Assembly: GCF_000421485.1 (NCBI RefSeq)
Contig: NZ_ATXC01000002.1
Coordinates: 1 to 64,000, forward strand
DNA length: 64,000 nucleotides
Origin: Desulfurobacterium sp. TC5-1
GTDB taxonomy: Bacteria > Aquificota > Aquificia > Desulfurobacteriales > Desulfurobacteriaceae
Reading direction: 5' to 3'
Position 1 is the first letter of the stretch, and the number at the start of each line of letters is the position of its first letter. The notes under the pieces were generated by a model. It was not told where the DNA came from. It searched no databases and saw only the letters and a program-made list of their open reading frames with translations. Of this stretch, positions 1 to 8,321 are shown piece by piece. Made by a program: the position numbers and the translations under genes.

Positions 1-467
1 CCCGGTGACAGGAGTTTACACCCCGAAGGGCTTCTTCCTCCACGCAGCGTCGCTGGGTCAGGCTTGCGCCCATTGCCCAAAATTCCCCACTGCTGCCTCC
101 CGTAGGAGTCCGGGCCGTGTCTCAGTCCCGGTGTGGCTGGCCATCCTCTCAGACCAGCTACCCGTCGTAGGCTTGGTGAGCCGTTACCTCACCAACTACC
201 TGATGGGACGCGAGCCCATCCCAAGGCGGGAGCTTGCTGTGCAGAGGCCCCCTTTTCACACAGTCCATGCAGACCGTGCGCTTATGGGGTATTAGCCGGC
301 GTTTCCACCGGTTATCCCCCTCCTTGGGGTAGGTTGCTCACGCGTTACTCACCCGTTCGCCGGTCGCCAGCACGGGTTCCAAAGGAACCCGCCTGCTGCC
401 CCACGACTTGCATGTGTTAGGCACGCTGCCAGCGTTCGCGCTGAGCCAGGATCAAACTCTCCAGCAA
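1..467 (-). rRNA. rrs: 16S ribosomal RNA, 5' part (truncated by window edge)
   Basis: The reverse complement carries the universal 16S 5' signature (GAGTTTGATCCTGGCTCAG, 441-459) and, further in, the complement of the conserved ACTCCTACGGGAGGCAGCAG region near 91-110. Counting back eight bases from GAGTTTG by analogy with E. coli puts the mature 5' end near 467. Only about the first 467 nt are present and the rest runs off the left edge. The segment is clearly more G+C-rich than the protein genes, as expected for a thermophile. Open frames across it are artefacts. Confidence is very high for identity and moderate for the exact end. Confidence 0.97.
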
Positions 468-542
468 TATTTCATCGCTTTCAAGTTCTCTATCTCTAAG
501 CTCAATCTATACTTCAGAGTACGCAAGGCTCTATCTCGCGAA

Positions 543-605
543 CCTGCGGAACACCTCAATTAAAAGTTACCTCTCCAGGTAACCTGTATTTCCAGCTTCC
601 GCAGG
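543..605 (-). other. 16S leader hairpin
   Basis: An inverted repeat, CCTGCGGAA (543-551 on the plus strand) with TTCCGCAGG (597-605), encloses a second perfect repeat, GTTACC (566-571) with GGTAAC (578-583). In the transcript this folds into a long stem with an inner hairpin about 75 nt upstream of the mature 16S end. Such leader stems often pair with spacer sequence or serve as processing sites. The 3' partner of 16S is outside the window, so the role is inferred. Confidence 0.6.
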
Positions 606-623
606 CACACACCCCTTATTCTG

Positions 624-635
624 TTGTCAAAGAGC
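624..635 (-). promoter_or_regulatory. rrn boxA antitermination element
   Basis: Read on the minus strand the sequence is GCTCTTTGACAA, differing at one base from the boxA core GCTCTTTAACAA bound by NusB/S10 in bacterial rRNA leaders. It lies between the promoters and 16S, where boxA is expected. It contains a TTGACA hexamer that could be mistaken for a -35 box, but no -10 follows it. Confidence 0.75.
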
Positions 636-656
636 TTTTTTTCGGCGAGTGCTAAA

Positions 657-683
657 TTTATACCTTCAACTCACCAGTGTCAA
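657..683 (-). promoter_or_regulatory. rrn promoter P2 (proximal)
   Basis: A perfect minus-strand TTGACA (678-683) is followed by TATAAA (657-662) with a 15-nt spacer. The spacer is shorter than ideal, so this is the weaker of the two rrn promoters. It reads toward boxA and 16S. Confidence 0.5.
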
Positions 684-723
684 GCCCCATCCCGCTTCTG
701 CGGGTTCAAACCTGACGCGGGAA

Positions 724-752
724 AATATAGAAACTATGGCGATGCGTGTCAA
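724..752 (-). promoter_or_regulatory. rrn promoter P1 (distal)
   Basis: A minus-strand TTGACA (747-752) and TATATT (724-729) are separated by exactly 17 nt. It directs transcription into the 16S leader. It lies only a few bases past the stop codon of the TPR gene, so that gene ends right at the rrn promoter with no visible terminator between. A small hairpin, CCCGC/GCGGG (691-704), follows in the early transcript. Confidence 0.75.
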
Positions 753-756
753 GGGG

Positions 757-2007
757 TTATCTGCATTTTTTCCACATTTTCTCAAGGGAAATAACTTCTG
801 AAAGCCTGTTAACAGTTGCATAACAACGCTTTAACTGCTTTTCATTTTTTGAATGCTCAATGATGTATTTACACACTCTTCTTGCAGCAAAAATATAGCC
901 TTCCTCTTCCAGAACGTCGGAGAGGATCTCCAAAAGTTCAAATACTTCTTCTTCAGATAATAGATCAGACTTTAATATCCTTTTAGCAACATCAATAACG
1001 CATCGATTTCTATTCTGCTCCATACATATCAGGGCCAGCTCAATAAAGGCATCCATTATAAGCCATGAACTTTCTGCCGTATCTATAATCTCCATCAACG
1101 CTTCTTCTGCCTGATCAATCCTGCCCTTTTCTATAAGAAAATCCGCCAACATTCTCAGACTGTCTTCTTTTATAAAAGAGTCACTAACAGAAACAGCCTT
1201 TCTCATAAAGAATTCAGCTTTTTCATCATCACCCATCATTTCGTAAACAGTGGCAACACTTTGCAAGAGGTAGGGTGAGTCTGGATAGAGTTCCAAAGTA
1301 TCAAGTAAAAGAGACAGGGCCTCCTCTATCTTTGAAAGTCCCATCAAAACATCTACAAGTTTCTGACGAAGATCCACATTTTTTGGTTCTCTATTGCAGG
1401 CTTCCCTTAAAAGATCTTCTGCCTTTTCCATTTCTCCAATAAGCTGATAGAGTCTCGCACTCTCATAGAGAAACGAAGTTTTATTTATCCTTTCAAGACC
1501 CTGTTCAAGGATATGAGCTACCATATCGTAATTACCGGTAGAGTAATAGTGACCTGCAAGTTCAAGATAAGGATAGTCTAAAAAAGGAGAAACTGTCATT
1601 AAACTTTTAAGCACTTTAGCCGCCTCTTTTTTTAACCCCTGCCGTTTATAAAGTTTATGCAGTTCAACATAAATTTCAGGTTCAAATGGATTAAGATTTA
1701 TAGCCTCAAGAAGCGCCTCCCTTGCCTTAACATATTCCTTTCTCTTTATAAGGAAGTGACTCTTTTTAAGCTGCTCCTTTGACTTTATAGCCGCCTCAAG
1801 GAATCTCGCCTGTTCAAAGTATTCTTCCGCCTTTTCTTCATTTCCTATCCTTTCGTAAGCCTCTGCAAGGAGAAGAAAATACTCAACATCTCTTGAATAG
1901 GCTTTATGTTTTTCCAGCTCGGAAATAGCACGATGATATTTTTTACTCTCAATTAAACGACGCGCTTCTTTAATGACAGAATCTATTTCTTTCTTATAAC
2001 CTTTCAA
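757..2007 (-). CDS. tetratricopeptide-repeat protein
   Basis: The protein has about 416 residues and is almost entirely TPR-like helix pairs (recurring A-x-x-x-x-x-A and G-x-x-E-x-A-x-x patterns) from the N-terminus to roughly residue 370. It has no signal peptide or membrane span, so it is probably a cytoplasmic scaffold or adaptor. I recognise no specific family. A TTG at 2016 opens the frame, but the next in-frame TTG at 2007 sits 9 nt after AGGAG, so I prefer 2007. The gene is divergent from the ppiD-like gene. Its stop codon almost touches the rrn promoter. Confidence 0.85.
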   Translation of the reverse strand: MKGYKKEIDSVIKEARRLIESKKYHRAISELEKHKAYSRDVEYFLLLAEAYERIGNEEKAEEYFEQARFLEAAIKSKEQLKKSHFLIKRKEYVKAREALLEAINLNPFEPEIYVELHKLYKRQGLKKEAAKVLKSLMTVSPFLDYPYLELAGHYYSTGNYDMVAHILEQGLERINKTSFLYESARLYQLIGEMEKAEDLLREACNREPKNVDLRQKLVDVLMGLSKIEEALSLLLDTLELYPDSPYLLQSVATVYEMMGDDEKAEFFMRKAVSVSDSFIKEDSLRMLADFLIEKGRIDQAEEALMEIIDTAESSWLIMDAFIELALICMEQNRNRCVIDVAKRILKSDLLSEEEVFELLEILSDVLEEEGYIFAARRVCKYIIEHSKNEKQLKRCYATVNRLSEVISLEKMWKKCR

Positions 2008-2044
2008 ATGAAACAACTCCTGCTTGAGATATCTTCAATTTTAA

Positions 2045-2072
2045 AGTATAAATTTAATTCGAGAATTTTCAA
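2045..2072 (-). promoter_or_regulatory. candidate promoter of the TPR gene
   Basis: Minus-strand TTGAAA (2067-2072) and TATACT (2045-2050) are spaced 16 nt apart, about 40 nt upstream of the TPR start. It is a good match to a housekeeping sigma-70-type promoter. Confidence 0.5.
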
Positions 2073-2090
2073 TAGGCTGGAGGTTTATTA

Positions 2091-3398
2091 ATGCTTGCTA
2101 ATATCAGAAAAAACATGAAGTTATTTAGCATACCTCTCTGGATAGTAACTGCTTCTTTTGTTTTAACTATTTTCTTAGTATGGGGAAAAGGTTCTGTATC
2201 AGGACCGGGAACAAACGAAGTTGCGACCGTTAACGATAAAGCCATACCGGCAGATGAGTTTTATAGATTGGTTGACAGGTTAACTTCATCTGGAATGAAG
2301 GAAAAGCAGGCAAAATCCGAAGCACTCCGTCAGCTTTTGCTAAGAACACTTTTGCTTGATGCAGCGGAAAGAGAAGGATTAAAGGTAAGTGATGAGGCTG
2401 TCGCAGATAAAATAGAAAGCTTCCCTGCCTTTCAAAAGGACGGCAAATTCTCCGTGGAACTTTACAAAAAGTGGCTTCAGCAAAACCATATGCCTCCAGA
2501 AATGTTCGAAAATCAGATAAGAGAAGATCTACTAATAGAGAAGCTTCAAACAATTGTTGAAAATGTAGCATCAGTTACACCTACAGAGCTACAAATCTAT
2601 TACAAAGCTGTTTTTGGAAAAAGGAATTACAAGTATGAAATGTTTAACATAGAACCCTCAAAAGTTAAAGTGTCTTCAGAAGAAATAAAAAATTACTACA
2701 ATAAGCACCGCAATTTGTTCAAAGAAAATAAAGTAGTTATCGTTGCTGTTGAAATCCCAGCGAAAACGAAAAACGCAAAAGAGCTTGTTAAAAGAGCATA
2801 TGAACTTGCAAAAAAAGGGAAACTGTCGTCTTTTAATGAAATTAAACCGGTCATCGTTAAAGATAAAAACTTACTTAAAGACATCAACTCCAGAGGGGGT
2901 CTTTACGGCTATGTAGAAAAGCCAAACAAATTTATTATTTATCAAAAACAACAGAAAAGCAGAACCCTTTCATTAAAAAAAGCCAGGAGGGAAATTATAA
3001 ATCTGATTAAAAAAGAAAAAGCGGTAAAACTGGCATTCAGCAAGGCTGAAAAAGCAGCAAATAGCGGAAATTTAGATAAAGGAAAAGAGACGGGAGAAAT
3101 TAGCGGGAAAGAACTTGCAAAAAGGCTTGAACTAATAGACTTAAACGGCGAAATAACAGCAATGATAGTTAAAGGTAAAACCGGTAAAGTGTACGGTCCT
3201 TTCAAAACGCTTAAAGGATATGTGGTCGTGGAACCCATAACAGCAGCAACTGTTAAAAGCATGGATAAAGAAAAAGTCAAAACATTGAAGGAGTTCCTGC
3301 TTGGTGAAAAGCGTAAAGCAGCACTTCAATCATACATACAGTTCCTGCAGAACAAAGCCAAAATTCAGGTCAATCCAAGATTTTTTAAGGGAGAGTAA
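2091..3398 (+). CDS. PpiD/SurA-like periplasmic folding factor, membrane-anchored
   Basis: The protein has 435 residues. A single N-terminal membrane segment (about residues 13-31) is followed by a SurA-N/PpiD-type helical chaperone region (about 40-170, with the typical VNDKAIPADEFYRLV entry and the VTPTELQIYY segment) and a lysine-rich C-terminal half. Members of this family are held in the inner membrane facing the periplasm and assist outer-membrane and secreted protein folding. It is shorter than E. coli PpiD (623 aa), and I cannot find a convincing parvulin active site, so it may be chaperone-only. The start ATG has GGAGG 7 nt upstream. Only 2 nt separate it from yicC, suggesting co-transcription with yicC and gmk. 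Confidence 0.8.
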   Translation: MLANIRKNMKLFSIPLWIVTASFVLTIFLVWGKGSVSGPGTNEVATVNDKAIPADEFYRLVDRLTSSGMKEKQAKSEALRQLLLRTLLLDAAEREGLKVSDEAVADKIESFPAFQKDGKFSVELYKKWLQQNHMPPEMFENQIREDLLIEKLQTIVENVASVTPTELQIYYKAVFGKRNYKYEMFNIEPSKVKVSSEEIKNYYNKHRNLFKENKVVIVAVEIPAKTKNAKELVKRAYELAKKGKLSSFNEIKPVIVKDKNLLKDINSRGGLYGYVEKPNKFIIYQKQQKSRTLSLKKARREIINLIKKEKAVKLAFSKAEKAANSGNLDKGKETGEISGKELAKRLELIDLNGEITAMIVKGKTGKVYGPFKTLKGYVVVEPITAATVKSMDKEKVKTLKEFLLGEKRKAALQSYIQFLQNKAKIQVNPRFFKGE

Positions 3399-3400
3399 AC

Positions 3401-4270
3401 GTGAAGAGTATGACAGGCTATGGAAAAAGTGAAGCAAGCAATGACTTTATCACCGTTACGGTAGAAGTAAAATCTATCAACAGCAAGAATTTAGATTTGA
3501 GAATCAACCTTCCAAGAATTGTTAACAATCTTCTAAATAGGTTAAACAGTAAAGTGAAAGAGTACGTGAAAAGGGGAAAGGTCGATGTTTACATAAACTA
3601 TAAGCTGAGTCCCGACGTTGAAATTCCGGTAAGTATAAACTACTCAATGGCAAAAACCTATATAGACGCCATAAAGAAAATAGAAGGAACTTCTGGAAGA
3701 AAGATAGAGATAAATATGAGAGACCTCTTATCCATGCACGACATCTTCTCTAAAGAAGATATAGATATATCGGGAAGCGAAGAGGTCTTCATAGAGGCCC
3801 TTGAAAACGCCTTGATGCAGCTGGACGCAGAGCGTAAGAAAGAGGGTGAGAAGCTAAAAAAAGATATTGAAAGCAGACTAAAAAAAATAGAAGCAATCCT
3901 TCACGATATTGAGGAGAAGGCTAATTCCATAAATGAGAAAATCAAAGAACGCTTAACGGAAAAAGTTAAAAAACTGTTTGAACCAGATGATGAAGAAATC
4001 AGCAAAAGAATTGAGCTTGAGATAGTACTAATTGCTGAAAAGCAAGACGTCACAGAAGAAATTACAAGGCTTAAATCTCATATAAAGCGGTTTTATCAGC
4101 TTTTAAATGAAGATTTTTCAGGTAAAACGATGGATTTTCTATGTCAGGAAATGCATAGAGAAATAAACACATTGGGATCAAAACTGAAAGAGATAAATGC
4201 AACCGAATCAGTTTTGAAAATTAAAACAGAAATAGCAAGGATAAAGGAACAGGTCCAGAACGTGGAGTAA
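3401..4270 (+). CDS. yicC: YicC/YloC family endoribonuclease
   Basis: The protein has 289 residues, the usual family length, beginning MKSMTGYGKSE, the family hallmark, with an E-K-Q-D-V-T-E-E-I-x-R-L segment and the L-C-Q-E-M-H-R-E-I-N-T motif near the C-terminus. E. coli YicC and B. subtilis YloC are endoribonucleases involved in RNA turnover. Start is GTG, preceded by GGGAGAG. The stop codon abuts the gmk start with no gap. yicC-gmk neighbourhood is widely conserved. Confidence 0.93.
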   Translation: MKSMTGYGKSEASNDFITVTVEVKSINSKNLDLRINLPRIVNNLLNRLNSKVKEYVKRGKVDVYINYKLSPDVEIPVSINYSMAKTYIDAIKKIEGTSGRKIEINMRDLLSMHDIFSKEDIDISGSEEVFIEALENALMQLDAERKKEGEKLKKDIESRLKKIEAILHDIEEKANSINEKIKERLTEKVKKLFEPDDEEISKRIELEIVLIAEKQDVTEEITRLKSHIKRFYQLLNEDFSGKTMDFLCQEMHREINTLGSKLKEINATESVLKIKTEIARIKEQVQNVE

Positions 4271-4903
4271 ATGATGAAAGGACTTCTAATTGTTATATCA
4301 GCACCGTCCGGAACGGGAAAAACAACACTTGTAAACATGCTAATGAGATCTTTTCCCCAAATAGAGTTTTCCATATCGTGCACAACGAGAAAACCAAGAC
4401 CCGGCGAAGTTGATGGAAAAGATTACTATTTTATATCCCTTGAAGAGTTTGAGAGAAAAATAGAGAAGAACGAACTACTTGAATGGGCAGAAGTTTACGG
4501 GAACTTCTACGGAACACCAAAAGATAAAGTTTTAAAAGCGTTAAACGAAGGAAAAGATGTCCTTCTTGACATAGACACGCAGGGGGCTTTGCAGGTAAAG
4601 AAAAATTATCCGGAAGCGGTTCTGATATTCATACTTCCACCATCCCTAAAAGAACTTGAACGGAGACTGAGAAGCAGAGGAACGGAAGATGAGGAAACAA
4701 TTGAAAAGAGGTTACTAATAGCAAGAAGGGAATTAAGTCTTGCAACCAGATATGACTACATCATAATAAATGATAGGCTTCAAGAGGCTTTTGAAAAGCT
4801 TAAATCAATTGTAACTGCTGAAAGGTGGAAAACCCAAAGAGTAAAAGAGCACTTTTCCGAACTCATAAATGACAGAGAGATGCTCCAGCTGCTAAATACT
4901 TAA
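4271..4903 (+). CDS. gmk: guanylate kinase
   Basis: The protein has 210 residues, typical for Gmk, which converts GMP and ATP to GDP and ADP in the cytoplasm. The P-loop APSGTGKT is at residues 11-18. The GMP-binding region follows with S-x-T-T-R-x-P-R-x-G-E and the DYYF and EWAEVYGNFYGT segments. It directly follows yicC and ends 6 nt before the convergent secreted-protein gene. No hairpin terminator is obvious in that short gap. Confidence 0.97.
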   Translation: MMKGLLIVISAPSGTGKTTLVNMLMRSFPQIEFSISCTTRKPRPGEVDGKDYYFISLEEFERKIEKNELLEWAEVYGNFYGTPKDKVLKALNEGKDVLLDIDTQGALQVKKNYPEAVLIFILPPSLKELERRLRSRGTEDEETIEKRLLIARRELSLATRYDYIIINDRLQEAFEKLKSIVTAERWKTQRVKEHFSELINDREMLQLLNT

Positions 4904-4909
4904 TAACCG

Positions 4910-5374
4910 TTAGCGTGGCGGTACTAAAAGTTCTTTACGAACGTAGATAACTGTTGTTGTGTATTTTAGATACGGCTGTTTCAGAATAATAATCGTATTT
5001 CCATCTATAAACCTCACATACTTCGTTCCAACCACTGGAAGGTGAGAATAAATCACTTTATACTTTGAAACAAGTTGCCTGTAAAGAGAATCAAAATATG
5101 TTCGAGGATAAATCATTATTACTGACATTAGTAGCGACTTTTTATTAAAAATTGCCGTTACTTTTTCAATATACCTCAAACCGGTACTTTTAGGATTAAT
5201 CTCATAAACATCTACATCCATACCCGGTAAAGGTTTCTCCTTTACCATCTCATATTTACTTGCCATTTGAGAATAAGATGCCTTCCCAAGTTCAAAACCA
5301 AGAGGCTTAGGATCCGCAAACGATGGAGCTACAAAAGTAAAAACCAGGAAAAGTGCCACACAGATAACTTTCAT
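4910..5374 (-). CDS. small secreted protein of unknown function
   Basis: The protein has 154 residues. A clear Sec signal peptide (hydrophobic residues about 3-16, cleavage after the alanine near residue 20 in PSFA-DP) precedes a mixed alpha/beta mature part with many tyrosines and no cysteines. A mature length near 134 aa and beta-strand-like alternation suggest a small periplasmic domain. I do not recognise the family. It has its own promoter and a good SD (AAGGAGA), and ends convergent with gmk. Confidence 0.75.
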   Translation of the reverse strand: MKVICVALFLVFTFVAPSFADPKPLGFELGKASYSQMASKYEMVKEKPLPGMDVDVYEINPKSTGLRYIEKVTAIFNKKSLLMSVIMIYPRTYFDSLYRQLVSKYKVIYSHLPVVGTKYVRFIDGNTIIILKQPYLKYTTTVIYVRKELLVPPR

Positions 5375-5422
5375 TCTTTCTCCTTATAACGGTTAAAAAT
5401 AACCTTATAAACTATATTCAAA

Positions 5423-5451
5423 ATAATACCAATCGGTTAAGAAATTTTCAA
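5423..5451 (-). promoter_or_regulatory. promoter of the small secreted protein gene
   Basis: Minus-strand TTGAAA (5446-5451), 17-nt spacer and TATTAT (5423-5428) lie about 50 nt upstream of the start. A short hairpin, GGTTA/TAACC, falls in the leader near 5390-5405. Confidence 0.55.
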
Positions 5452-5572
5452 CAGCTTATCTTTTTATCCCCCTGCCATTTAATATCAAGAACATTTGCTG
5501 TCATTGAATATAGCGCTGCATTAGAAATTTAGCAAACAAAATCATTAAGAAAAACTTAAACAAAAATAAAAA

Positions 5573-5591
5573 CCCCCTGCAATGCAGGGGG
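5573..5591 (-). terminator. intrinsic terminator after tig
   Basis: The stem CCCCCTGC (5573-5580) pairs with GCAGGGGG (5584-5591) around a 3-nt loop. On the minus strand it is followed by a U-rich run. It lies 30 nt past the tig stop codon. Confidence 0.9.
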
Positions 5592-5620
5592 TAAAACAAC
5601 TTTCCAAACGTTAATTTTTA

Positions 5621-6913
5621 TTATTCCTTACTTTCCGCGTCAGCCTCTACTTCTTTAATTTCAGCAAGCTCAATAAGTTTATCGAGAGCCTTTTGCCTTA
5701 AAACATCCTGCCTTACCATAGGAAGAAGCCCTCTCTCTTCAAGAGATTGCCTTGCTAAAACAGTATCACCGCCAAAAGCCATATCCGCAAGTCTTTCTAT
5801 CTCTTTTTCAACATCTTCATCTGTAACCTCTATTCCTTCAAGCTCTGCAATCTTCTCAAGGAGGAGTTTAACCTTTACCGTCTTCTCTGCAGTAGGCTTA
5901 ACCATCTCTGCTATTGTTTGTGGTGAAATCTGCTTAACATCAACCCCAAACTGCGCAAGCCTCATTATCTGATTCTCAGCCTGGGCCTGTATTTCCATCT
6001 TAAGTAAAGACACGGGAACAGGGATATCCACCTTCTTAAGAAGTTCTTCAACTATCTTATCTTCAACCTCTTCCTGCTGCCTGTCCGCTTCAGCTTTTTC
6101 AAGATCTTCTCTTATCTTTTTCTTGAGGTCCTCAACAGATTCAGCACCAAACTTTTTGGCAAACTCATCGTTAAGCTCAGGAAGGTTCTTCGCCTTTACA
6201 GAAAGAACTTTGAACTTAAGCGTAACATCTTTTCCTGCAGCATCTCCATACTTTTCATCTTCTGCAGCTCTAAAGGAAACTTCACCTTCATCACCTCTCT
6301 TTTTACCTACAATTGCCTCATCAACTTCAGGCCAGAGCTGATTTTCTCCAGTAACAGCAACAACGTTACCGCTCTTCTCTTCACCATCAATAATCGCCGT
6401 GTATTCAAGCTCTACAAGATCACCTTTTTCTACAGGTCTGTCAACCTCTTCAAATTTAGCCTCTCTGTTTAAAAGAGATTCTACAACCTTCTCAACATCT
6501 TTATCAGTTATCTTTCTTACAGTTTTTGTAACCTTCACTCCTTTATAATCTTCAGGCTTAATATCAATTTCCGGTTTAACTTCGAAAACAACAACACAAT
6601 TTAGAGTGTTCTTCTTATCATCAAAGTTCAGCTCCTCTATTAGAGGTTCCGATATTACAGTTAAACCTGCATCCTTTATCGCACTGTCAAGCTCTTCTGG
6701 AACAAGAGCTCTTACAAGATTTTCTTCTATAAGATCCTTATACTGCTTCTTTATTATGTTTACCGGTGCCTTCCCGGGTCTAAAACCGGGAATCTTGGCA
6801 CTCTTCCTTATCTCCTTGCAGATCTCATTTACTTCCTTCTCAACTTTCTCAGGCTCAAAAGAAATTTTAGCCTCGTAAACAACTCCCTCTCTCTTGTTCA
6901 ACGTGCAAGCCAT
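5621..6913 (-). CDS. tig: trigger factor (ribosome-associated chaperone/PPIase)
   Basis: The protein has 430 residues, the normal length. The N-terminal ribosome-binding domain contains the signature IPGFRPGKAP (about residues 40-49). A FKBP-like PPIase domain follows around 150-240 (ring of V-x-K-G-D-x-V and VGKKRGDEGEV elements), and then the long helical C-terminal arms. It binds L23 at the exit tunnel and shields nascent chains. In many genomes tig precedes clpP/clpX, but here argG is upstream and nothing follows. The start has AAGGAGG 6-7 nt away. argG ends 13 nt upstream, so the two are probably co-transcribed. Confidence 0.96.
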   Translation of the reverse strand: MACTLNKREGVVYEAKISFEPEKVEKEVNEICKEIRKSAKIPGFRPGKAPVNIIKKQYKDLIEENLVRALVPEELDSAIKDAGLTVISEPLIEELNFDDKKNTLNCVVVFEVKPEIDIKPEDYKGVKVTKTVRKITDKDVEKVVESLLNREAKFEEVDRPVEKGDLVELEYTAIIDGEEKSGNVVAVTGENQLWPEVDEAIVGKKRGDEGEVSFRAAEDEKYGDAAGKDVTLKFKVLSVKAKNLPELNDEFAKKFGAESVEDLKKKIREDLEKAEADRQQEEVEDKIVEELLKKVDIPVPVSLLKMEIQAQAENQIMRLAQFGVDVKQISPQTIAEMVKPTAEKTVKVKLLLEKIAELEGIEVTDEDVEKEIERLADMAFGGDTVLARQSLEERGLLPMVRQDVLRQKALDKLIELAEIKEVEADAESKE

Positions 6914-6926
6914 TTATAGTTCCTCC

Positions 6927-8129
6927 TTAGGATTTTCTTCTAACTCTTCCGGCAACTTTCAAAGGTAAACTCCACACCTTAGTAAAGGCAGCTCCGGCCT
7001 TGTGATCAAAAGCATCTTTCGGACTATATGTTGCTAAGTCTTCAAGATACATAGACTTCTCTGCACTTCTTCCGACAACGGTGGCATTACCTTTGAAAAG
7101 CTTAAATCTAACTTTACCGGTAATAAGCTTAGCTATATTGTTATTAAATGCATCAAGGGATTCCCTCAACGTTGTGAACCACAATCCGTTGTAAACAACT
7201 TCTGCGTAAGGATGTTTGATGTGAGTAATCTTATAGTGATATGTGAATCTGTCAAGAACGATACTCTCAAGCTCATCATAAGCCCTTATAAGCATAAGAC
7301 CGGCAGGTGATTCGTAAACTTCCCTCGTTTTAATTCCCACCAGTCTGTTCTCAACCATATCAATTCTTCCGAAACCGTGCCTACCGGCAATCTCGTTTAA
7401 ATCCCATATAAGCTTCCACAGCTCAGAATAAACTTTTCCGTTAAGTGCAACAGGCGTTCCCTCCTTAAACTCAATCTCAACATACTCAGGCTCGTCAGGT
7501 GCCTTAAGTGGTGAAGTCGTAAGAACGAAAGCATCTTCAGGGGGTTCTGTCTCAAGGTCTTCAAGGGGACCCGACTCTATCGCAACACCCCATAGGTTTC
7601 TGTCGTAAGAATAGGGTTTTTCCTTAGTGGCTACAACGGGAATTCCATGCTTTGCAGCGTACTCAATCTCTTCATCCCTTGATTTAAACTCCCACTCTCT
7701 AACAGGTGCAAGAACTTCAATATCAGGATCAAGTGCCCAGACAGAAGCCTCGAACCTCACCTGATCGTTACCTTTCCCCGTCGAACCGTGAGCAACATAA
7801 TCGGCACCAACTTTGTGAGCAAGTTCAACAAGTTTTTTCGCTATAAGAGGCCTTGAAAGGGCAGAGAGCAAAGGATATTTACCCTCATAAAGAGCGCCAG
7901 CCCTCATCAAAGGCATGCAGTACTCTCTTGCAAACTCCTCTTTAATATCATCTATAACCGCCTCTACGGCACCGGCCATCCTGGCTTTCGGTTCTATCTC
8001 CGAAAGCTCCTCACCCTGACCAACATCAGCAGTGTAAGTTATAACCTCAAAACCTCTGTCTGTTAACCATCTAACTATTACAGATGTATCAAGTCCACCT
8101 GAATAGGCTAAAACAACTCTCTTTCCCAC
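6927..8129 (-). CDS. argG: argininosuccinate synthase
   Basis: The protein has about 400 residues. The N-terminal ATP pyrophosphatase P-loop reads LAYSGGLDTS. The STGKGNDQVRF and RHGFGRIDMVENR segments are characteristic. It condenses citrulline and aspartate with ATP to argininosuccinate in arginine synthesis. An upstream ATG at 8141 opens the frame, but its own codons form GGAGG. The in-frame GTG at 8129 lies 5 nt after this SD and gives the usual short N-terminus (GKRVVLAYSGG), so I choose 8129. argH is not in the window. Confidence 0.95.
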   Translation of the reverse strand: MGKRVVLAYSGGLDTSVIVRWLTDRGFEVITYTADVGQGEELSEIEPKARMAGAVEAVIDDIKEEFAREYCMPLMRAGALYEGKYPLLSALSRPLIAKKLVELAHKVGADYVAHGSTGKGNDQVRFEASVWALDPDIEVLAPVREWEFKSRDEEIEYAAKHGIPVVATKEKPYSYDRNLWGVAIESGPLEDLETEPPEDAFVLTTSPLKAPDEPEYVEIEFKEGTPVALNGKVYSELWKLIWDLNEIAGRHGFGRIDMVENRLVGIKTREVYESPAGLMLIRAYDELESIVLDRFTYHYKITHIKHPYAEVVYNGLWFTTLRESLDAFNNNIAKLITGKVRFKLFKGNATVVGRSAEKSMYLEDLATYSPKDAFDHKAGAAFTKVWSLPLKVAGRVRRKS

Positions 8130-8178
8130 AATCGCCTCCATAATTCAATGGTAGATGGTGAATTTTATACAAAATTCG

Positions 8179-8207
8179 TTGACATTTAAAGGCAGAATGG
8201 CTATATT
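8179..8207 (+). promoter_or_regulatory. promoter of tRNA(CAU) and the tilS-ftsH operon
   Basis: Plus-strand TTGACA (8179-8184), 17-nt spacer and TATATT (8202-8207) are a near-consensus promoter identical in both hexamers to rrn P1. The tRNA begins 17 nt after the -10. As I see no terminator before tilS, it may also drive tilS-hpt-ftsH-folE. Confidence 0.8.
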
Positions 8208-8223
8208 TGAAGCCATCAAAAGT

Positions 8224-8300
8224 GGCGACGTGGCTCAGGTGGTTAGAGCGGGCGGCTCATACCCGCCAGGTCGGTGGTTCGACTCCACCCGTCGCCACCA
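8224..8300 (+). tRNA. tRNA-Met (CAU), probably elongator
   Basis: A 77-nt cloverleaf with acceptor stem GGCGACG/CGTCGCC, A73 and encoded CCA. The anticodon stem GGCGG/CCGCC closes loop CTCATAC, giving anticodon CAU. G1-C72 pairing excludes initiator tRNA. Elongator Met and the TilS substrate Ile2 share this anticodon. The loop ending in C38, the variable region AGGTC and the A5-U68 pair resemble elongator Met from memory of other bacteria, so I favour Met over Ile2. The next gene is tilS, which keeps the alternative alive. Confidence 0.9.
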
Positions 8301-8321
8301 AATTTCCTTCCATCAGGAATA

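Noticed and set aside
5-420. Two plus-strand ORFs of about 95 aa.
   Set aside because: They lie antisense within conserved 16S rRNA and have no coding support.
625-630. A perfect minus-strand TTGACA as a third rrn -35 box.
   Set aside because: No -10 lies 15-19 nt downstream, and the hexamer is part of the boxA-like GCTCTTTGACAA.
8130-8141. Four-residue N-terminal extension of argG from ATG 8141.
   Set aside because: The codons themselves are the GGAGG SD for GTG 8129, which gives the usual N-terminus.
8274-8321. Upstream extension of tilS starting inside the tRNA.
   Set aside because: It would overlap the tRNA 3' half and adds 16 residues not typical of TilS. ATG 8322 has an SD.
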